A stretch of 55,851 nucleotides of DNA from Campylobacterota bacterium (GCA_013607635.1 VCAY01000005.1:1-55851), one strand, 5' to 3'; shown: positions 28,134 to 38,609, counted from the first letter of the stretch. Notes: a model not told the origin generated them from the letters alone. Numbers and translations: made by a program.

Positions 28134-30132
28134 CCTGATACTCTCCCATAATAAACTCTGAGTCAAGCCACGCATCTCTTGGACTGAAAAGTTTTTGGTT
28201 GTGTGTGATGGCGAGCTTTTTATCGGTAAGTTTTTCATAAGTATCCATCAGTGTCTTTAGTTCTGTATCTGCTCCAAAGATATCAATGTAAGAGTAGATG
28301 ATCTGTTCACACTGTTTGAGACTTTTTTTTGCCAAAAGTTGCTCGATTTTTGTACGAAAGCTCAGGCGTAATATATCACCTATTTTGGAGCTTCTGCTTT
28401 TGATCCCTATCAGCTCTCCGAGTACCTCTTTGATACCTTTGAGGTCTCCTTGTAGTGCCATGTGTTCACACCGCTGCATCAATTTAGACCAATGTTGTTC
28501 CAAGAGTATGGCAAGATTCAGCCTCTCAAGTTCATCACCATAACGATCCAAAAGGGTGTAACATGCGGCAAATTTCTCTTGCTCATAGAGGATTGTAAGC
28601 TCCTGTGCGTGTAGCGCCAAAGAGTAAAGCTCTTGAAGTTGCTCTTTGATGATTGTTGCATGCTGCAGCTTCTTGATCATATCTATGGCTGTTTCAATCT
28701 TTGCATCATAGATACTTTCTTGGATTGTGATAAGTTTTGTCTCTATCTTTTGCATCATCTCTTGGTAGTTTTGCATCTCTTGCAAAACAGGATACTCTTT
28801 TGTAAGAGATGCAATCGTTTTATAATCTTTCTCCTGCAATGCTCTTAAAAATTGTAAAAAAGGATCGTTTTGGTGTAAAAGAAGTTTAATGAGCGCGCGT
28901 TTTGAGCTAATCGTGATGTAAGGGTGCAAAATATCACGCGCGACATCTCTTTTGCCACGTTGTATATGTTTGCGTGCAAGTGAAAAGTTTTTTTTAAATC
29001 TCTTCTCCATCTGTTTATACTCAAAGGTGTGTTTAAGTGCAGGGTATTTCTCACAAAGTGAGTAGGCAAGGGTGTATTTTTGTTCGATAAATGCGGTATT
29101 GAATTTATGAAAGAACTCAAAAGCTTTGAGCAGTTTTTGTGCATCATCCTGTTTGGTTGGTATTTCACCAAGCGATTGAATGAATGACAATACCTCTTTG
29201 TTGTTAGATGTTTTAAAGGCAGCGATAGTTTTATTATATAAAATATTATATAACTCCTCTAAACGTTGATGCTCTTGTGTATTGCGTAAAATGGGGTTTT
29301 TCTCTATAAGGTTATAGCCATCAGCAAGTTTGCCGGCATCGATGAGCTCTTGTAATTGCTTTGGAGTAGAGAGTTCAACTTTGGCAATGGAGTTGTCTTG
29401 TAGTGCAGCAACAACAGTTTTTCCACCAACAATCTCTACAAAGTTGGCAGGGGCATCAAAACAGATAAAATTGGTTGCTATAAATTTTTGTTCATGCAGA
29501 TCAAGAAGTGCAAGTTTATTGGATCTGCCAGCTACTAAAGCAAAGTGGGTATGCTCAATGGGAAGAATCTGCGATATTTGATCGATAGGGCTACTGAGCG
29601 TTTTTGTAGTGTGGTTGTTTTTGAGGTTGTAAAAGTGTACGTTGTTGTCTGCACTGGCGACAATGAGCAGATGCTTGGAAATAAACCGCATTGCATTGAT
29701 GCGAACCCTTGTTTTTTGGAGTCTTTTGTTTTCTCTTTGTGCATAAAGTTTAATGATAGTTATCTCCCCACCATAACCACTTGAAGCGATGATCTCTTCA
29801 TAGGAATCGATGGCACTTACAGGCTTGTTAGCGGTAAAAGAGCAAAGTCGCGAGAGGGTTGATCTGCTGTCGTATCTATATTGCATCACTCTGCCTTGCT
29901 GTGTTCCTGCTATAAGGTAGGGAGAATTTTGCACAAAATGAAGCAGGGTGATACTGCCATCATGACTGATGATGCGTTGTAGCGTCATCTTTGTTCGTAA
30001 ATCAATAATATAGATTGTTTTATCATTGGCTATAGCAACAATCTGTAGCGCTTTATGAAAGTCGATTGGTGTAGTTTTACAAGAGATTATCCCTAGATCA
30101 TTCTTAATGCGAAAATACTCTTCCACCTGCAA
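28123..30132 (-). CDS. Large protein with WD40-like beta-propeller and helical-repeat C-terminus
   Basis: 669 aa, not assignable to a named family. Residues about 15-270 consist of repeated short strands of WD40 type (IVAIANDKTIYIIDL, YLIAGTQQGRVMQYRY, LIVASADNNVHFYNL, FALVAGRSNKLALLDL), i.e. a beta-propeller. Residues about 275-640 are helical, with repeated tetratricopeptide-like units (AGKLADGYNLIEKNPIL, YTLAYSLCEKYPALKHTFEYK, YKTIASLTKEYPVLQEMQNYQ). There is no signal peptide or membrane helix, so it is a cytoplasmic scaffold. The frame opens at TTG 30132; GTG 30126 is an alternative. It lies 10 bases after recJ, convergent with fliI. Confidence 0.8.
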   Translation of the reverse strand: MQVEEYFRIKNDLGIISCKTTPIDFHKALQIVAIANDKTIYIIDLRTKMTLQRIISHDGSITLLHFVQNSPYLIAGTQQGRVMQYRYDSRSTLSRLCSFTANKPVSAIDSYEEIIASSGYGGEITIIKLYAQRENKRLQKTRVRINAMRFISKHLLIVASADNNVHFYNLKNNHTTKTLSSPIDQISQILPIEHTHFALVAGRSNKLALLDLHEQKFIATNFICFDAPANFVEIVGGKTVVAALQDNSIAKVELSTPKQLQELIDAGKLADGYNLIEKNPILRNTQEHQRLEELYNILYNKTIAAFKTSNNKEVLSFIQSLGEIPTKQDDAQKLLKAFEFFHKFNTAFIEQKYTLAYSLCEKYPALKHTFEYKQMEKRFKKNFSLARKHIQRGKRDVARDILHPYITISSKRALIKLLLHQNDPFLQFLRALQEKDYKTIASLTKEYPVLQEMQNYQEMMQKIETKLITIQESIYDAKIETAIDMIKKLQHATIIKEQLQELYSLALHAQELTILYEQEKFAACYTLLDRYGDELERLNLAILLEQHWSKLMQRCEHMALQGDLKGIKEVLGELIGIKSRSSKIGDILRLSFRTKIEQLLAKKSLKQCEQIIYSYIDIFGADTELKTLMDTYEKLTDKKLAITHNQKLFSPRDAWLDSEFIMGEYQVIA

Positions 30133-30142
30133 AACCTACACC

Positions 30143-31738
30143 TCAGTAGATCTTTTTAAGTAATAGTTGAGGTGTAATTTTGTTGTTAAACTCATTTTTA
30201 CTTATTGAGTAGCTACATGTAATGCGTCTGTTTGGCGGCATCTCAAAAACGGTACGAAAAGCGATAAGCTCAACCGTTTGTCGCTGATGGGCAAACTGTC
30301 TGACTTCGATTTTGGAGTGTGCTTTGTCTGCACCAAGGAGCTTGATGCTTACCACCTCCGCATCCTCAAGTAAAAAAGAGGGGCGCTGATTTGCCTCACC
30401 AAAAGGCTCAAAACTCTCTAAAATATCAAGTAGCTCCATATCGATTGCATCAACAGCTAAAACACCGGTGAGCTTCTCTTTGGGGGTGTAATCCTCTTTT
30501 GGGATCTTTTTGGCACTTTGGTTGATAGCATCTCTAAAAGCATCGATATTGGCACGCTTAAGTGCAAGACCCGCTGCCATTTTATGCCCGCCAAACTTAG
30601 TTAACAACTGTTCATCTTCCTTGATAAGCTCGTAAATATCGATGTTTCCGATACTTCTGGCACTTCCTTTGGCATCATCACCGTTGATGCTTAAAACGAT
30701 TGATGGCTTGCCAAATTTATCTACTAAACGCGATGCAACAATCCCCACAACACCCTCATGCCAACCTTCACCTGCTACTACGATCACATTATCTTCAGAC
30801 GTTACATGTAACAAAGCCTCTTTGGTGGTTTGTGCTTCTGTCTCTTTGCGAAGATCATTGAGTTTGCCAAGGAGTTCAAACTGCTTGTATGCTTTGTGTG
30901 TTGTTGGTGCTGTGTAAAACTCTAGTGCGATCTTAGCATCTTCAAGCCGACCTGCAGAGTTTAGACGCGGTGCGATCATAAAACCGATATCTTCGGCATT
31001 GATGCTCGATTTGTTTAAAAAGTCTCGGATGATGATTGAAGCGGGGCGAGGGGATCGCATCAGATAAGCTAGCCCCTCTTTAACAAGGGTTCTGTTGATG
31101 TCAACAAGGGGCATCACATCGGCGATAATCGCAATGGCTAAAATATCCAAAAACTGACCCATATCTATGTTAAGTTTTAGCTCCTTTTTTACTAACGCTA
31201 ACACTAACCAAGCCACCTGTGCACCACAGATCTCTTTAAAAGGGTAGGTGCAATCTGGCAGTTTTGGATCAACGATCGCATAAGCATCGGGAAGATTCTC
31301 GCTTGGTGTGTGGTGATCGGTGATGATAAGATCGATCTCGCGATCTTTACAGATTTGTGCCGCTTCTATGGCAGTGATGCCGTTATCAACAGTGATGATA
31401 AGATCAGCATCGACTCGCTCTAGTATCTTTGGACTTACCCCATACCCGTCGTTAAATCTGTTTGGGATGATCACCTCAAGGGGGTAGGGGATCTGGCGAA
31501 AAAAATCAACCATGATTGCAGTGGAGCTGACACCATCAACATCATAATCCCCCACAAGGGTGATGCGCTGGTTTTGTTGGATCGCTTCGGCTATACGCTT
31601 GGCAGCTTTGGTGCCACCAAGTAAAAGTTCGGGGTTTGGGATTTGTGAGAGTTTTTTCTCCCCATCAAATCTGCATGAGAGCAGATCGATGAGATCTTGT
31701 TTGGTCAGCAGTTTGTTATTCGGCACTGAGTGCTGCAT
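30143..31738 (-). CDS. recJ: Single-stranded-DNA-specific exonuclease RecJ
   Basis: A 5'-3' ssDNA exonuclease of recombination and mismatch repair. The DHH-family metal sites are visible: [11 protein letters not shown] (D64, D66, D68), the hallmark ITDHHTPSE, then VDPK, and the DHHA1 region with [21 protein letters not shown] and [12 protein letters not shown]. About 531 aa from ATG 31738; the open frame reaches a TTG at 31744. It overlaps pyrG by 23 bases, so the two are translationally coupled. Confidence 0.96.
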   Translation of the reverse strand: MQHSVPNNKLLTKQDLIDLLSCRFDGEKKLSQIPNPELLLGGTKAAKRIAEAIQQNQRITLVGDYDVDGVSSTAIMVDFFRQIPYPLEVIIPNRFNDGYGVSPKILERVDADLIITVDNGITAIEAAQICKDREIDLIITDHHTPSENLPDAYAIVDPKLPDCTYPFKEICGAQVAWLVLALVKKELKLNIDMGQFLDILAIAIIADVMPLVDINRTLVKEGLAYLMRSPRPASIIIRDFLNKSSINAEDIGFMIAPRLNSAGRLEDAKIALEFYTAPTTHKAYKQFELLGKLNDLRKETEAQTTKEALLHVTSEDNVIVVAGEGWHEGVVGIVASRLVDKFGKPSIVLSINGDDAKGSARSIGNIDIYELIKEDEQLLTKFGGHKMAAGLALKRANIDAFRDAINQSAKKIPKEDYTPKEKLTGVLAVDAIDMELLDILESFEPFGEANQRPSFLLEDAEVVSIKLLGADKAHSKIEVRQFAHQRQTVELIAFRTVFEMPPNRRITCSYSISKNEFNNKITPQLLLKKIY

Positions 31739-33335
31739 CGACAAACGCCAAGATGGAAGGGTTTGGAGTTTGGAGTCTTGATGTAAATTCAGGATGGAAT
31801 TGCACCCCTAAAAACCATGGGTGATCTTTGACCTCCACTGCTTCGATAAGCCCGTTGGATTCACCTGTAACAATCATCCCCGCTTTTTCCAGTGCTTCTC
31901 TATGGGCTGGATTCGCTTCATATCGGTGGCGGTGTCGCTCATAAATCGTTTTAGCTCCACCGTACGCTTTTTGGATCAGTGAGCCATCTTTAGTGTCGCA
32001 CGGGTATTCACCAAGGCGTAGTGTTCCACCCATTGGGGATTCGTGGGTGCGAAGCTGCATCCCGCCGCTTTGATCGAGGAAATTATCGATGAGGTAGATC
32101 ATCGGATGTGTGGTGTTTTCTTCAAACTCCACCGAGTTGGCATCTTCATACCCAAGCACATTGCGCGCATACTCCACAAGGGTAAGCTGCATACCAAGGC
32201 AGATACCAAGATACGGCACCTTATTGACACGTGCATACTCAATGGCCTGAATTTTTCCTTCCACGCCACGGCTACCAAATCCACCGGCAACAAGCACGCC
32301 GTCACAATCAGCCAAGAGTGCTTTAGCCCCTTGCTCTTCGATCTCTTCAGAATTAACCCAACAGATCTCTACGCGGCTGTCAAGATGCGCTCCAGCATGG
32401 ATGAGTGCTTCGATGAGAGATTTGTATGACTCTTTAAGGGCGAGGTATTTGCCCACAAAGCCGATCACCACTTTCCCTTTTGGCTGGACAATCTTTTTCA
32501 CAAGGCTGTCCCACTCTTGCATATCAGGCTCAAGCTCACCGAGTTCAAGCTCTTTGGCGATTGGTTTGAGGATATTTTGACGTAAAAAGCTCATCGGTAC
32601 ATCGTAGATGCTTGCTGCATCGAGCGCTTCGATTACGCTGTCGCTGCTGACATCACAACTCATCGCAAGTTTTTTCTTGAATGTTTTTGGCAAAGCGTTT
32701 TCACTTCTGGCAATAATCATCTGCGGTGTGATACCGATGCGACGAAGCTCTTGGACGGAGTGTTGTGTCGGTTTAGACTTGAGCTCACCAGCAGCTTTGA
32801 TGTAAGGGATCAGTGTTACATGGACAAAAAATGTACCTGCGACTTCATCATCATGTTTCATCTGACGGATCGCTTCCATAAACGGCAACCCTTCGATATC
32901 TCCAACAGTACCACCTAGCTCAACCACCAAGATATCATGCCCCTCTCCAGCAGCTTTGATGCGGCTGACAATCTCACCGACAATGTGTGGAATAACCTGG
33001 ATTGTTTGCCCAAGGTATCCACCGGCACGCTCCCGCTCAATGACACTTGAGTAAACCTGTCCCGTTGTGAAGTTGGCAGTTTTTAAAAACGAAGTGTCTA
33101 AAAATCGCTCATAGTTTCCGATATCAAGATCGGTTTCAGCTCCATCTTTGGTGACAAAAACCTCTCCGTGTTCAAGTGGAGACATGGTACCGGGATCGAC
33201 ATTGATGTATGGATCGATCTTGAGCATACCCACTTTCTTACCGGAATGTTTTAAAAGCGTACCAATACTCGCTGCTGTAATCCCTTTTCCAAGAGAGCTT
33301 AAAACACCACCGGTAACAAAGATATATTTCGTCAT
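31716..33335 (-). CDS. pyrG: CTP synthase
   Basis: Aminates UTP to CTP. The N-terminal synthetase begins [18 protein letters not shown], and the C-terminal glutaminase has the nucleophile in LGICLGMQL and the His-Glu pair in [10 protein letters not shown]. 539 aa from ATG 33335, which has GGAG 7 bases upstream; a TTG at 33338 extends the frame by one codon. It shares a 76-base divergent promoter region with the Kef-type antiporter. Confidence 0.98.
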   Translation of the reverse strand: MTKYIFVTGGVLSSLGKGITAASIGTLLKHSGKKVGMLKIDPYINVDPGTMSPLEHGEVFVTKDGAETDLDIGNYERFLDTSFLKTANFTTGQVYSSVIERERAGGYLGQTIQVIPHIVGEIVSRIKAAGEGHDILVVELGGTVGDIEGLPFMEAIRQMKHDDEVAGTFFVHVTLIPYIKAAGELKSKPTQHSVQELRRIGITPQMIIARSENALPKTFKKKLAMSCDVSSDSVIEALDAASIYDVPMSFLRQNILKPIAKELELGELEPDMQEWDSLVKKIVQPKGKVVIGFVGKYLALKESYKSLIEALIHAGAHLDSRVEICWVNSEEIEEQGAKALLADCDGVLVAGGFGSRGVEGKIQAIEYARVNKVPYLGICLGMQLTLVEYARNVLGYEDANSVEFEENTTHPMIYLIDNFLDQSGGMQLRTHESPMGGTLRLGEYPCDTKDGSLIQKAYGGAKTIYERHRHRYEANPAHREALEKAGMIVTGESNGLIEAVEVKDHPWFLGVQFHPEFTSRLQTPNPSILAFVDAALSAE

Positions 33336-33411
33336 CAAAAATCTCCACTAAGTTATAATTAATTGCGCGATTATAGTATATAATCACTTATTCAATTATG
33401 AAAGAGGTGCT

Positions 33412-35037
33412 ATGGAAAATATTCTTTTGTATGTTGTAGCCGCCCTTGGGGTATCAACTGTTTTAAACATAGCACTCAAGCGTGCGAAGATCTCACCCAT
33501 TATCGGCTACATATTTACGGGGGTATTACTCACCTATATTTTTGATCTTTCCGATGTGGCTCATTCACATGAGCTTGAGTATATCGGCGAATTTGGAATT
33601 GTATTTTTGATGTTTACGATTGGGCTTGAGATATCACTGAGCAAGATGCGAACAATGAAGATGCTGATCTTTGGCAACGGAATAGCTCAGGTGAGTTTAA
33701 CGGCACTAGCGGTTTATGCTATGGCTCATTATATCTTTGATGTTGCATCGCTTGCAGCTTTGATGATCTCTCTTGCGTTTGCTTTGTCTTCTACGGCAGT
33801 AGTACTGACTCATCTTAAGCAGTCCAAAGAGATTTACGCCTCTTACGGGCAAAGAGCAACAGGGATACTGATCTTTCAAGATATTGCAGTGATCCCCATT
33901 TTGATCCTTATCGGTTTTTTATCAAATGAAGGGCAGGAAGATATTACGACAATCCTTTTGCATACTTTTATGAGTGCCTTTGTTATTTTGTTAGTGATGT
34001 TTACTATTGGGCGTAAGCTTATCGAGTGGCTTTTACATTTCTCTGCCAATAGTGAGCTTGATGAGCTTTTTATGGCTTCGGTGCTTTTTATTGTGACGGC
34101 TGCATCATTGATGGCTGATTTTATGGGTTTTACCTACTCCCTTGGTGCATTTGTTGCAGGGATGATCATTGCAGAGACAAAGTACTTTCATAAAGTTGAA
34201 GCGGATATCGCTCCGTTTAAAGATATTTTGCTTGGAACATTCTTTGTTGTTGTGGGGATGAAGATCGATGCGTTAATGTTTGTTGAGAATTTTGGCACTA
34301 TTATGAGTGTTTTTTTGATGGTGTTTATTTTAAAAACGATCATCACTTTTGGTGTAGTGGCAATCACTTACAAACCACTAACAGGACTTAAAACAGGTCT
34401 TGCCATAGCACAGGTTGGAGAGTTCTCGTTTGTGATATTTGCCGTCGCAAGTGCCGGAAATCTTTTAGAGGAGCAACTAGCCTCTTTGTTAGTGTTAGTT
34501 GTTATCTTTTCGATGATCCTTACACCGTTTTTTATCCCCCATGTCAAAAAAATAGCTGAATTTATTCTCCATGCCAAATCCTCCATACCCGAAGTTATCG
34601 ATATGGTGCACAGAAAAGATCATGTGATCGTCTGTGGATACGGCGTTGTAGGGAAGTTTGTAACGCAATATCTCGATGAGTACGGCGTTGAGTATATCAT
34701 CATCGACAACTCTCCAAAGCATGTTCGTGAAGCGTTAGAGCAAAATCTCGAAGTGTATCTTGGCGATATGTCCAAACGCTCCATTGTTGAAGCATTACAT
34801 GTTAAAGACTCCGCTGCGGTGATAGTCACACTCGATAACCCCGATAAAAAACAACTTATCTGTGAAGCGGTTTTAAAACAAACCAAAGATGCCAACCTGA
34901 TCGTCAAAGCGGTTTCAAAAGAGGAAAAAGAGCGACTTAAAAATTTGCAAGCACCAATTGTTATTGATGGTAAGGTTGAAGTAGCAAGGGTGCTAGTAGA
35001 GCGTGTAATGAGTTGCCAGCTTCAATCTTTTAAGTAG
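33412..35037 (+). CDS. Kef-type monovalent cation:proton antiporter with TrkA-N domain
   Basis: An inner-membrane CPA2-family transporter of 541 aa. About 12 hydrophobic helices occupy residues 1-385. A cytosolic Rossmann domain follows, with the NAD-binding motif VIVCGYGVVGKFV at about 405-417 and IIIDNSP shortly after; it ends with a partial RCK segment. This architecture is that of KefB/KefC and related K+ or Na+/H+ antiporters. The ion cannot be assigned. It is monocistronic, divergent from pyrG; AGAGG precedes the ATG. Confidence 0.92.
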   Translation: MENILLYVVAALGVSTVLNIALKRAKISPIIGYIFTGVLLTYIFDLSDVAHSHELEYIGEFGIVFLMFTIGLEISLSKMRTMKMLIFGNGIAQVSLTALAVYAMAHYIFDVASLAALMISLAFALSSTAVVLTHLKQSKEIYASYGQRATGILIFQDIAVIPILILIGFLSNEGQEDITTILLHTFMSAFVILLVMFTIGRKLIEWLLHFSANSELDELFMASVLFIVTAASLMADFMGFTYSLGAFVAGMIIAETKYFHKVEADIAPFKDILLGTFFVVVGMKIDALMFVENFGTIMSVFLMVFILKTIITFGVVAITYKPLTGLKTGLAIAQVGEFSFVIFAVASAGNLLEEQLASLLVLVVIFSMILTPFFIPHVKKIAEFILHAKSSIPEVIDMVHRKDHVIVCGYGVVGKFVTQYLDEYGVEYIIIDNSPKHVREALEQNLEVYLGDMSKRSIVEALHVKDSAAVIVTLDNPDKKQLICEAVLKQTKDANLIVKAVSKEEKERLKNLQAPIVIDGKVEVARVLVERVMSCQLQSFK

Positions 35038-35045
35038 GATGAGAT

Positions 35046-35375
35046 ATGATATGCTGGTTTATTTCACTAAAATATTTGTCATTGGAAAGATGTGTGTCAA
35101 ACGAAGTCCAAAAGTTTGCACTAAAAACTAAAAAAGAGTTGGGTTTTATGTGCGAAAGTTGAGGTGATGATGAATACTTAAGAAGTATTGATGGAATGGT
35201 TTAAAACTAAAAGTAATGAAATTAATCAAAATTTATAGAATGTGGAAGTACGATGAGTAGCTAAATGCTAATAAATCCCTGCACCGAACATGGTAAACCT
35301 GTCGATGAAAGTCAGTCGATAGCACTTATGTGGCTTATGATTACAGGTGAGAGATATATAAAAACTCACAAGTAG
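35046..35375 (+). pseudogene. Possible decayed coding remnants downstream of the antiporter gene
   Basis: The gap 35038-35379 contains no intact gene. Two plus-strand pieces look protein-like: 35046-35162 (38 codons, ending ELGFMCES then TGA) and, in another frame, 35265-35375 (36 codons, containing CTEHGKPVDESQSIALMW). Stops and frame changes separate them, as in an old pseudogene. I cannot name the ancestral family; the resemblance to coding sequence is by eye only. Confidence 0.3.
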
Positions 35376-35379
35376 CTAC

Positions 35380-35439
35380 TCAGCTGGGGTTTTGCTCCAG
35401 CTCTTTCAAATTCTCAATATAATCCCTAAGTATTTTCAT
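35380..35439 (-). CDS. Possible 19-codon leader-like ORF after the flavoprotein gene
   Basis: It encodes MKILRDYIENLKELEQNPS. Its ATG overlaps the flavoprotein TGA stop (ATGA), suggesting coupled translation, and its 3' half forms the hairpin at 35382-35402. The peptide is amphipathic and helical. It is too short to be sure it is a gene; it could be the tail of a formerly longer neighbour. Confidence 0.3.
   Translation of the reverse strand: MKILRDYIENLKELEQNPS
35382..35402. terminator. Hairpin between antiporter and flavoprotein genes
   Basis: AGCTGGGG-TTTTG-CTCCAGCT forms an 8-bp stem with one G-T pair. A GAGTAGCTACTTGTGAGTTTTT tail follows on the minus strand, so it more plausibly ends the minus-strand flavoprotein transcript. 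Confidence 0.45.
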
Positions 35440-36617
35440 ATCCCAGGAATTCTTGGAATCTTGCCCAGCTTGGAGTTGCGGCAATAAAATCCCCACCCTT
35501 TTTTAAGCCAATGACCAACAAAAGGCATAGGCAACATAAAAGCGCGTTTTGCATCCCTGTAAACAAACGCAGCTCCATCGCCGCTGTCCATCACACACAA
35601 GATGTTGAGATGCTCTTTGTACCCTTTAAAATCAAAGCCGCCGTTGTCTCGCTGCTCAATGTTGTGTGCGACATTTCTTGCCATCACTTCAGCAATGTGT
35701 CCTTGTTTGGCTCGCCACTCATACCCCTCGAGTGCCGCGGAGTCACCGATGGCGTAAACATTTGTCATATTGCCATACCCATCAAGTACGCAGGAGAAAT
35801 CATCGGTTTTGACAAACCCCGCCTCATTTTGCGGCAGGTCAGAGTTTTTAATAACAGGGTGCCCATCCCCAGCCGGGATAAACATGATAAAATCGGACTC
35901 AAGTTTAGAATCATCTTCAAATACGACCCCATCTTGCTCAAAGAGTTTGATCTTTTTACCAAAATGTTTGTTGATGTGAAGGCGTGCAAAGAAGGTGTCC
36001 ATCATCTTGAGTGCCTGTGGACCCATCCGTTTACCAGGTTGCTGCATCGGTGCAAAGAAAGTAAGCTCAAAATTATCTCGAATCCCTTTTTTCTTGAGTG
36101 CATTGTGAACATTAAACAGCAGTTCAAATCCGGGACCGCCGCGAACTGCTGAGGTGTCTTTTGGATTGCCGCCAAAACCAAAGGTGATTTTTCCACTTCC
36201 TTTGGCGATGAGTGCATCGAGTTTTTCTTTGATAAGCACAGACTGCTCGGGCGCACCACAGATCGAGAGGGTATGCTCCACCCCTTTTGGTTGCATCTTG
36301 CCTGCTCCCATCGCTACAATGAGATAATCGTAATCATCGATTATCTTACCACTTGTGAGGGTGACGCTGTTTTTTTTATACTCTATTGTAGAGACACTAT
36401 CAACAAGCACTTCAAAACAGTGTGCTTTTTGAAGATCTTGTAGTGGTACACAGATATCTTCAAACTTTTTCTCCCCTGTTGGGATCCAGATCGATGTGGG
36501 GTAGATGTAGAAATAGTCACGATCGCTTACAAGCGTAACATCATACCCCATCTTTTTAAGGTGTGTAGCAGCATCCACACCGGCAAATCCACCACCAAGA
36601 ATCAAAACTTTTTTCAT
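35436..36617 (-). CDS. FAD-dependent pyridine nucleotide-disulfide family oxidoreductase (SQR/NDH-2-like)
   Basis: 393 aa with an N-terminal FAD-binding ILGGGFAGVDAATHL (residues 5-19), a central YLIVAMGAG motif and a late NVYAIGDSAAL FAD motif. The overall pattern and the C-terminal hydrophobic/basic membrane-anchoring segment (WLKKGWGFYCRNSKLGKIP) match sulfide:quinone oxidoreductases and type II NADH dehydrogenases. Only some SQR cysteine positions can be matched (SICGAPE, ILCVMDSG). I infer a membrane-bound quinone reductase, perhaps for sulfide, but classic SQR activity is uncertain. A single gene. Confidence 0.82.
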   Translation of the reverse strand: MKKVLILGGGFAGVDAATHLKKMGYDVTLVSDRDYFYIYPTSIWIPTGEKKFEDICVPLQDLQKAHCFEVLVDSVSTIEYKKNSVTLTSGKIIDDYDYLIVAMGAGKMQPKGVEHTLSICGAPEQSVLIKEKLDALIAKGSGKITFGFGGNPKDTSAVRGGPGFELLFNVHNALKKKGIRDNFELTFFAPMQQPGKRMGPQALKMMDTFFARLHINKHFGKKIKLFEQDGVVFEDDSKLESDFIMFIPAGDGHPVIKNSDLPQNEAGFVKTDDFSCVLDGYGNMTNVYAIGDSAALEGYEWRAKQGHIAEVMARNVAHNIEQRDNGGFDFKGYKEHLNILCVMDSGDGAAFVYRDAKRAFMLPMPFVGHWLKKGWGFYCRNSKLGKIPRIPGI

Positions 36618-36713
36618 TTTTTTACCTCGTTATATATTGCGGGTATTATAGGTGATGGTATGTAAAACTAACATTAGAAGTGCCCATAATGCACTCCAAA
36701 ATCATCCATCTAA

Positions 36714-38519
36714 TCACAGCAGCTCCTTTTTGATAAAATAGCTCAAAACATACAGACCCCAGATATGTTGTTTGAATGTCCCTTTTTTGGCGGTTTGGAT
36801 GTAGCGCTTAAGTACCTCTTTTTTAAACATACCGGTTTGTTCGTTCACCTCCTCAATGAGCCCCAGTCTGCCACTATCGATAAGATACTCCATGTAGGGG
36901 TTGGAAAACCCTTTTTTCTTGCGGTTGATGATGGTTGGGGGGAGTTTGTTGTGCATCACTTTTTTAAGCAACGATTTTGTCACCTTGTCGCGGTAGCGAA
37001 GCTCTGGGGCGATGCTAAAGATGAGTGAGACAAATTTGTGATCTAAAAACGGAGTGCGTGACTCGATTGAGTGGTGCATCGAGATGCGATCAAGCTTTGC
37101 CAAAAAATGCTCACTTTGAAAATGGTGAAGATCGATATAGCTAAACCAGATCGATTCATCGGTATGGTTTGAAGCCTCAAAACGATCGCGGTAGCTTTGG
37201 ATATAGCCCATACTCTCCCCATCGCGGATATTGCGACGCAGGAGTTGGTTTTTTTGCATATCGGTAAATTTCTCACTGGAGCAGCGAAAGATCACCTCAT
37301 GCTCAAAGGCGCGTTTGTACCACTCCCACTCACGGTTCATTGAGAAGTTGGATCGGAAATATTTTTTAAGCCAATTGGCATGGTAGAGCTCTTTGGCTTT
37401 TTCTAGCTCAATATACTCAAAATATTGTCTGTATCCCAAAAACAGCTCATCGCTCCCCTCACCGCTCAGTACTACTTTGTGCCCATCTTTTTTCACCTCT
37501 GCAAGCAAGATATACAGCGGTATGGCAGCGGGATCGTTGATCGGTTCATCCAAAGCATCAAAAACCGCATCAAAACTCTCGATAAATTTTTCTTTGGTGG
37601 CGATAACGGGTTTGTTCGCAATTCCTAAAAGTTTGGCACTCTCTTTGGCTGCATCAAGCTCATCGTATTTTCGGTACTCCTCAAACCCAAGGGAGTAGCT
37701 CAGTAGCTCATGACCCGCATTTTTGGCGTAGTAGTTGATCGTGGCACTATCGATCCCGCCACTAAGCAGGGTTGCCATCGCCACATTGCTGTTGTTGAGC
37801 CGCAACTCGATCGCCTCTTGGAGATGCTGTGTAATCGCTTGAAGTGCCTCGGATTCGCTGGTGATGATGTTTGGGGTGGTATCAAGCAGATCGAAGTAGC
37901 GACTCACCGTAACCTTGCCATCTTTGTAGATAAGGTACTCACTAGGAGCGAGTTTTTTCATACCATCAAAAAAGGTGTGAGGGGAGGTTGGAGCAAGGTA
38001 GCTAAGATAACTGAGCATCGCATCGGTGTTAAGCTCTTTGTGGTTTAGTAGTGGTTTTAAGGCGCGAAGCTCAGAGGCAAAGGCAAAAGTGGCGTTTTGT
38101 TGCATGTAAAAGAGTGGTTTTTTTCCAAGGCGATCGCGAAAAAGATAGAGGGTATCACCATCTTTAAGGGCAATAGCAAACATCCCTCGAAGGTGACTGA
38201 CAAAATCAACCCCCCACTGAAGATACGCCGCGATGATAACTTCTGTGTCCCCCTCAGTTTGAAAATCAAAATCAAGTTCATTTTTGAGCTCTTGGTAGTT
38301 GTAGATCTCACCGTTAAAAGAGAGTAGGATGTTGCTATATCGCAAGGGTTGGTTGCTTCGGTGGTGGGTGTCGTTGATGCTTAGGCGGCTATGGGCAAAA
38401 AAGAGGTTTGACTCTTCGATAATTCCACAAGCATCGGGACCGCGGTGCTGCATCAAAGAAAGGGCGTATCTTGCCTGTTGTGGTTCGTAGTTGCCGAGTA
38501 TACCAAAGATTGCGCACAT
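36714..38519 (-). CDS. asnB: Asparagine synthetase (glutamine-hydrolysing)
   Basis: Makes asparagine from aspartate, ATP and glutamine. It has an N-terminal class II glutaminase with nucleophile Cys2 (MCAIFGILG) and the QHRGPDACGI segment, then a synthetase domain with the PP-loop SGGIDS at 253-258 and SGEGSDELFLGY. 601 aa, normal. It stands alone; the 190-base gap to the divergent msrA contains a DnaA-box 9-mer and a long inverted repeat. AsnB paralogues can act in surface-sugar or peptide pathways, but nothing nearby suggests this. Confidence 0.94.
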   Translation of the reverse strand: MCAIFGILGNYEPQQARYALSLMQHRGPDACGIIEESNLFFAHSRLSINDTHHRSNQPLRYSNILLSFNGEIYNYQELKNELDFDFQTEGDTEVIIAAYLQWGVDFVSHLRGMFAIALKDGDTLYLFRDRLGKKPLFYMQQNATFAFASELRALKPLLNHKELNTDAMLSYLSYLAPTSPHTFFDGMKKLAPSEYLIYKDGKVTVSRYFDLLDTTPNIITSESEALQAITQHLQEAIELRLNNSNVAMATLLSGGIDSATINYYAKNAGHELLSYSLGFEEYRKYDELDAAKESAKLLGIANKPVIATKEKFIESFDAVFDALDEPINDPAAIPLYILLAEVKKDGHKVVLSGEGSDELFLGYRQYFEYIELEKAKELYHANWLKKYFRSNFSMNREWEWYKRAFEHEVIFRCSSEKFTDMQKNQLLRRNIRDGESMGYIQSYRDRFEASNHTDESIWFSYIDLHHFQSEHFLAKLDRISMHHSIESRTPFLDHKFVSLIFSIAPELRYRDKVTKSLLKKVMHNKLPPTIINRKKKGFSNPYMEYLIDSGRLGLIEEVNEQTGMFKKEVLKRYIQTAKKGTFKQHIWGLYVLSYFIKKELL

Positions 38520-38560
38520 GAAAGTTCCTTAAAAACCCTATCTAATTTGAAAGATTTGCG

Positions 38561-38569
38561 TGTGAATAA
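38561..38569 (-). promoter_or_regulatory. Isolated DnaA-box 9-mer between asnB and msrA
   Basis: TGTGAATAA (TTATTCACA on the minus strand), identical to the boxes near dnaA and rluA. It lies 42 bases upstream of asnB. A single box may be chance or a DnaA-responsive promoter element. Confidence 0.35.
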
Positions 38570-38609
38570 CTTCTAATATGCAATAATAACTAAAAATTGG
38601 CAGAAAATT

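Noticed and set aside
35511-36152. A 213-aa plus-strand open frame opposite the flavoprotein
   Set aside because: Antisense to conserved FAD-binding sequence; the composition (many His/Cys/Arg) is typical of a reverse-strand shadow.
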